NCBI RefSeq assembly: GCF_009826895.1
Contig: NZ_WUMV01000007.1
Location: forward strand, 186,001-250,000
Source of the DNA: Stappia sediminis
Lineage (GTDB): Bacteria > Pseudomonadota > Alphaproteobacteria > Rhizobiales > Stappiaceae
Length of the DNA: 64,000 nt
Direction of reading: 5' to 3'
The notes beneath the pieces were generated by a model. That model did not search any database, was not told where the DNA came from, and was given only the letters and a program-made list of their open reading frames with translations. Both the position numbers and the translations under genes were made by a program. How positions within the stretch are numbered: the first letter of the stretch is position 1; each line of letters starts with the position of its first letter. This document shows positions 61,711-64,000 of the stretch, piece after piece.

Positions 61711-63471
61711 ATGAGCTTTCTTGAAATCTCGGGGCTGTCGAAAAGCTACGGCGAAGGGGCGGCCCGCACGCAAGTGCTTTCCAACATCAACCTGAAGGTC
61801 GAGGAAGGCGAATTCATCGCCATCGTCGGCTTTTCCGGCTCCGGCAAGACGACGCTGATCTCCGCGCTTGCAGGCCTCGTTACGCCGGATGAAGGCGGCG
61901 TCATCATGCACGGAAAGGAAATCGGCGGTCCGGGTCCGGAACGCGGCGTCGTCTTCCAGTCCTACTCGCTGATGCCGTGGCTCACGGTACAGGGCAACGT
62001 GGCGCTCGCCGTCGACAGTGTGTTTTCGGAGAAGCCGAGAGCTGAGCGGGAGAAAATCTGCCGCCGTTATATCGACATGGTAGGCCTCTCCCACGCCGTT
62101 GACCGCAAGCCTTCGGAGCTTTCGGGCGGCATGCGCCAGCGCGTCGCGGTCGCCCGTGCCCTCGCCATGCAGCCTGAGGTGCTTCTGCTCGACGAGCCGC
62201 TTTCGGCACTCGACGCCCTCACCCGCTCCAAGCTTCAGGACGAGTTCGCCGCGATCTCGGAGCAGGAGAAGAAGACCATCATCCTCATCACCAACGATGT
62301 GGACGAGGCGATCATCCTGGCCGACCGTATCCTGCCGCTCGATCCCGGCCCGAAGGCGACCCTCGGTCCGTCCTTCAAGGTCACGCTTCCCCGCCCGCGC
62401 GACCGTTCGGCCATGAATTCCGATCCGGAGTTCATCCGGCTGAGGAGCGAGGTGACGAACTACCTCATCTCCGCCGGTGCCGAGCGCGAGACGGCGAACG
62501 AGCGGGAGATCGTCCTGCCGAACGTCGTTCCGATCACCCTGAAGGGCTCCCGGGAAAGACTGCCCGCCGCTTATGAGAAGGCGGCAACCTCACCCATCGA
62601 GGAGCGTTTCGTCGAATTCAGCCAGGTCAGGAAGGTCTACCCGACGCCGAAGGGGCCGCTGACCGTCGTCGACGGTTTCGACCTGAAGATGAAGAAGGGC
62701 GAATTCGTCACGCTGATCGGACATTCGGGCTGCGGAAAGTCGACCGTCCTTTCCATGGTGGCGGGGCTGAACGATATCACCTCGGGCGCCGTCATTCTTG
62801 ACGGGCGCGAGGTTGCAAAGGCCGGGCCGGATCGCGCCGTCGTCTTTCAGTCACCTTCCCTCATGCCGTGGCTGACGGCGAAGGAGAATGTCGCCCTTGG
62901 CGTCGACCGCGTCTACCCGAATGCGCAACCCGCCGAGCGCAAGGACGTTGTCGAATATTATCTCCAGCGCGTCGGACTGGGCGACGCCATGGACCGGATG
63001 GCGTCCGATCTGTCGAACGGCATGAAGCAGCGTGTCGGCATCGCCCGCGCCTTCGCGCTTTCGCCGAAGCTCCTGCTTCTGGACGAACCCTTCGGAATGC
63101 TCGACAGCCTCACCCGCTGGGAGCTGCAGGACGTCCTCATGGATGTCTGGGCACGAACCAACGTCACGGCGATCTGCGTCACCCATGACGTCGACGAGGC
63201 GATCCTCCTCGCCGACCGGGTGGTGATGATGTCGAACGGCCCGAACGCGAAGATCGGCAACGTCATGGATGTCAGCCTGCCGCGCCCGCGCTCGCGAAAA
63301 GAGCTGCTCTCCCACCCGGACTATTACGCCTACCGCGAGGAACTCCTCGATTTCCTGGAGGCCTATGAGGGCGGCGCGAACCCGAGCGCCGAACAGCTTG
63401 AATCGATCGGCAAGAAGCGGGCGGCGCGGATCGCCCGCCAGAACGAAACGCGTCTTGCCGCAGCGGAGTGA
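61711..63471 (+). CDS. Tandem (fused) nitrate ABC transporter ATPase, NrtC/NrtD type
   Basis: 586 residues with two complete ABC ATPase domains. Domain 1 (1-215): Walker [10 protein letters not shown] (40-48), signature LSGGM (137-141), Walker [14 protein letters not shown], but the H-loop His is N195 (LITNDVDEA). Domain 2 (298-555): Walker [10 protein letters not shown] (337-345), signature LSNGM (434-438, N436 in place of Gly), Walker [15 protein letters not shown]-loop intact (H492, CVTHDVDEA). In a head-to-tail pair, the site made of domain 1 Walker motifs and domain 2 signature carries both changes; the other is canonical. It powers NrtA-NrtB uptake. Unlike cyanobacterial NrtC it has no binding-protein-like domain. 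Confidence 0.92.
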   Translation: MSFLEISGLSKSYGEGAARTQVLSNINLKVEEGEFIAIVGFSGSGKTTLISALAGLVTPDEGGVIMHGKEIGGPGPERGVVFQSYSLMPWLTVQGNVALAVDSVFSEKPRAEREKICRRYIDMVGLSHAVDRKPSELSGGMRQRVAVARALAMQPEVLLLDEPLSALDALTRSKLQDEFAAISEQEKKTIILITNDVDEAIILADRILPLDPGPKATLGPSFKVTLPRPRDRSAMNSDPEFIRLRSEVTNYLISAGAERETANEREIVLPNVVPITLKGSRERLPAAYEKAATSPIEERFVEFSQVRKVYPTPKGPLTVVDGFDLKMKKGEFVTLIGHSGCGKSTVLSMVAGLNDITSGAVILDGREVAKAGPDRAVVFQSPSLMPWLTAKENVALGVDRVYPNAQPAERKDVVEYYLQRVGLGDAMDRMASDLSNGMKQRVGIARAFALSPKLLLLDEPFGMLDSLTRWELQDVLMDVWARTNVTAICVTHDVDEAILLADRVVMMSNGPNAKIGNVMDVSLPRPRSRKELLSHPDYYAYREELLDFLEAYEGGANPSAEQLESIGKKRAARIARQNETRLAAAE

Positions 63472-63475
63472 AACC

Positions 63476-64000
63476 ATGACCGAGAAACTCGTCATCATCG
63501 GCAACGGCATGGCGCCCGGGCGGATGCTTGAGCATCTTTTCGAATGCGCGCCGGATGCCTATCGGGTCACCATCTTCAACGCCGAACCGCGCGTCAATTA
63601 CGATCGCATCCTGCTCTCGCCCGTCCTTTCCGGCGAAAAGAGCTTCGAGGAAATCGTCATTCACGGCGATGGCTGGTACATCGACCACGACATCACCCTC
63701 TACAAGGGTCACAAGATCGTCGAGATCGACCGGGCGGCGAAGACCGTGCGTTCGGAACACGGCGAAGTCGCTTCCTACGACAAGCTGGTGATCGCCACCG
63801 GTTCCGCGCCCTTCATCATTCCGGTTCCCGGCAAGGACCTTGCCGGCGTCCTCACCTACCGCGATCTGGATGACGTCGAGGCCATGATGCTGGCGGCGAA
63901 ATCGCGCGGGCGGGCGGTCGTCATCGGCGGCGGCCTGCTCGGCCTTGAAGCCGCCGCCGGCCTTCAGGCGCAAGGAATGGATGTTACCGTCATCCACCTG
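63476..64000 (+). CDS. nirB: Assimilatory nitrite reductase large subunit NirB, N-terminal part
   Basis: The 3' end lies outside the window; 175 codons are visible. Begins MTEKLVIIGNGMAPGRMLEHL with the FAD-binding Rossmann loop, then FNAEPRVNYDRILLSPVLSGEKSFEEIV, YDKLVIATGSAPFIIPVPGKDLAGVLTYRDLDDV and the NAD(P)-binding VVIGGGLLGLEAAAGLQAQGMDVTVIHL. This is the flavin part of NirB; the siroheme/4Fe-4S part is missing here. It reduces nitrite to ammonium with NAD(P)H in the cytoplasm. The ATG lies 4 bases after the ATPase stop, so it is in the same operon as nrtAB. Confidence 0.94.
   Translation, partial: MTEKLVIIGNGMAPGRMLEHLFECAPDAYRVTIFNAEPRVNYDRILLSPVLSGEKSFEEIVIHGDGWYIDHDITLYKGHKIVEIDRAAKTVRSEHGEVASYDKLVIATGSAPFIIPVPGKDLAGVLTYRDLDDVEAMMLAAKSRGRAVVIGGGLLGLEAAAGLQAQGMDVTVIHL

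Noticed and set aside
1-64000. CRISPR arrays, tRNA or rRNA genes, transposases, phage genes
   Set aside because: None was seen on reading; no regularly spaced repeats, cloverleaf-type sequences or transposase motifs were found.

Overview
The window reads as chromosomal DNA of an alphaproteobacterium of the order Hyphomicrobiales (Rhizobiales), probably Rhizobiaceae or a close family. This rests on gene content and codon use (GC-rich, strong G/C in third positions): cysG-DUF2849-cysI, a RirA-type Rrf2 regulator with its three cysteines at the usual places, a BA14K-type protein, a fused DUF442/sulfide-quinone-reductase, and NasTS-controlled nitrate genes. The genus cannot be fixed from the sequence. 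I see no rRNA, tRNA, CRISPR array, insertion sequence, phage or plasmid gene. The window is densely coding; about 52 genes can be supported, two of them cut by the window edges (cysI at the left, nirB at the right).

Region 1 (1-11,800): sulfate assimilation genes (cysG, DUF2849, cysI) on the minus strand, an FKBP-type isomerase, a thiolase, a hydroxypyruvate-isomerase-type TIM barrel, a family 2 glycosyltransferase, a soluble histidine kinase and a LuxR-type response regulator, a YhiN-type flavoprotein, a BA14K-type secreted protein and a cold shock protein. Region 2 (11,900-24,500): a LacI-family regulator, RirA, a small membrane protein, and then a long minus-strand run in which kynurenine-pathway genes (kynU-kynA-kynB) are followed by a complete branched-chain-amino-acid-type ABC transporter (livG-livF-livH-livM, then the binding protein livK). 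A GntR/FCD regulator is divergent from kynU, and L-serine dehydratase follows.

Region 3 (24,500-33,400): a TRAP transporter cluster (TAXI-type receptor, fused permease, universal stress protein, SAF-domain oxidoreductase), a divergent MmgE/PrpD protein, TrmO, and a GGDEF protein whose receiver domain has lost its phosphorylation site. Region 4 (33,600-46,000): the prkA-yeaH-spoVR stress operon, SelO, and a sulfur group made of a SulP transporter, a DUF442-SQR fusion, a persulfide-dioxygenase-like metallo-beta-lactamase fold protein and a divergent universal stress protein.

Region 5 (46,000-56,600): accessory genes, namely a FAH-family hydratase, a secreted trypsin-like protease, a LysR regulator with a divergent EamA exporter, an arylsulfatase, a GAF-adenylate cyclase, a GntR regulator with two divergent TauE/SafE exporters, a probable regulator remnant and a methyltransferase. 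Region 6 (57,000-64,000): nitrate assimilation. NasT (ANTAR antiterminator) and NasS (nitrate sensor) precede a leader with a well-spaced sigma-54 promoter, an A1/G4 hexaloop hairpin and a perfect intrinsic terminator. NrtA, NrtB, a tandem NrtC/D ATPase and NirB follow.

The most interesting items are the NasT-responsive leader, the asymmetric tandem nitrate ATPase in which both degenerate motifs fall in the same predicted composite site, the kyn-liv colinearity with repeated operator-like motifs around livK, and a corrupted-looking C-terminus of the TAXI receptor. I did not find a system that I can call wholly undescribed.
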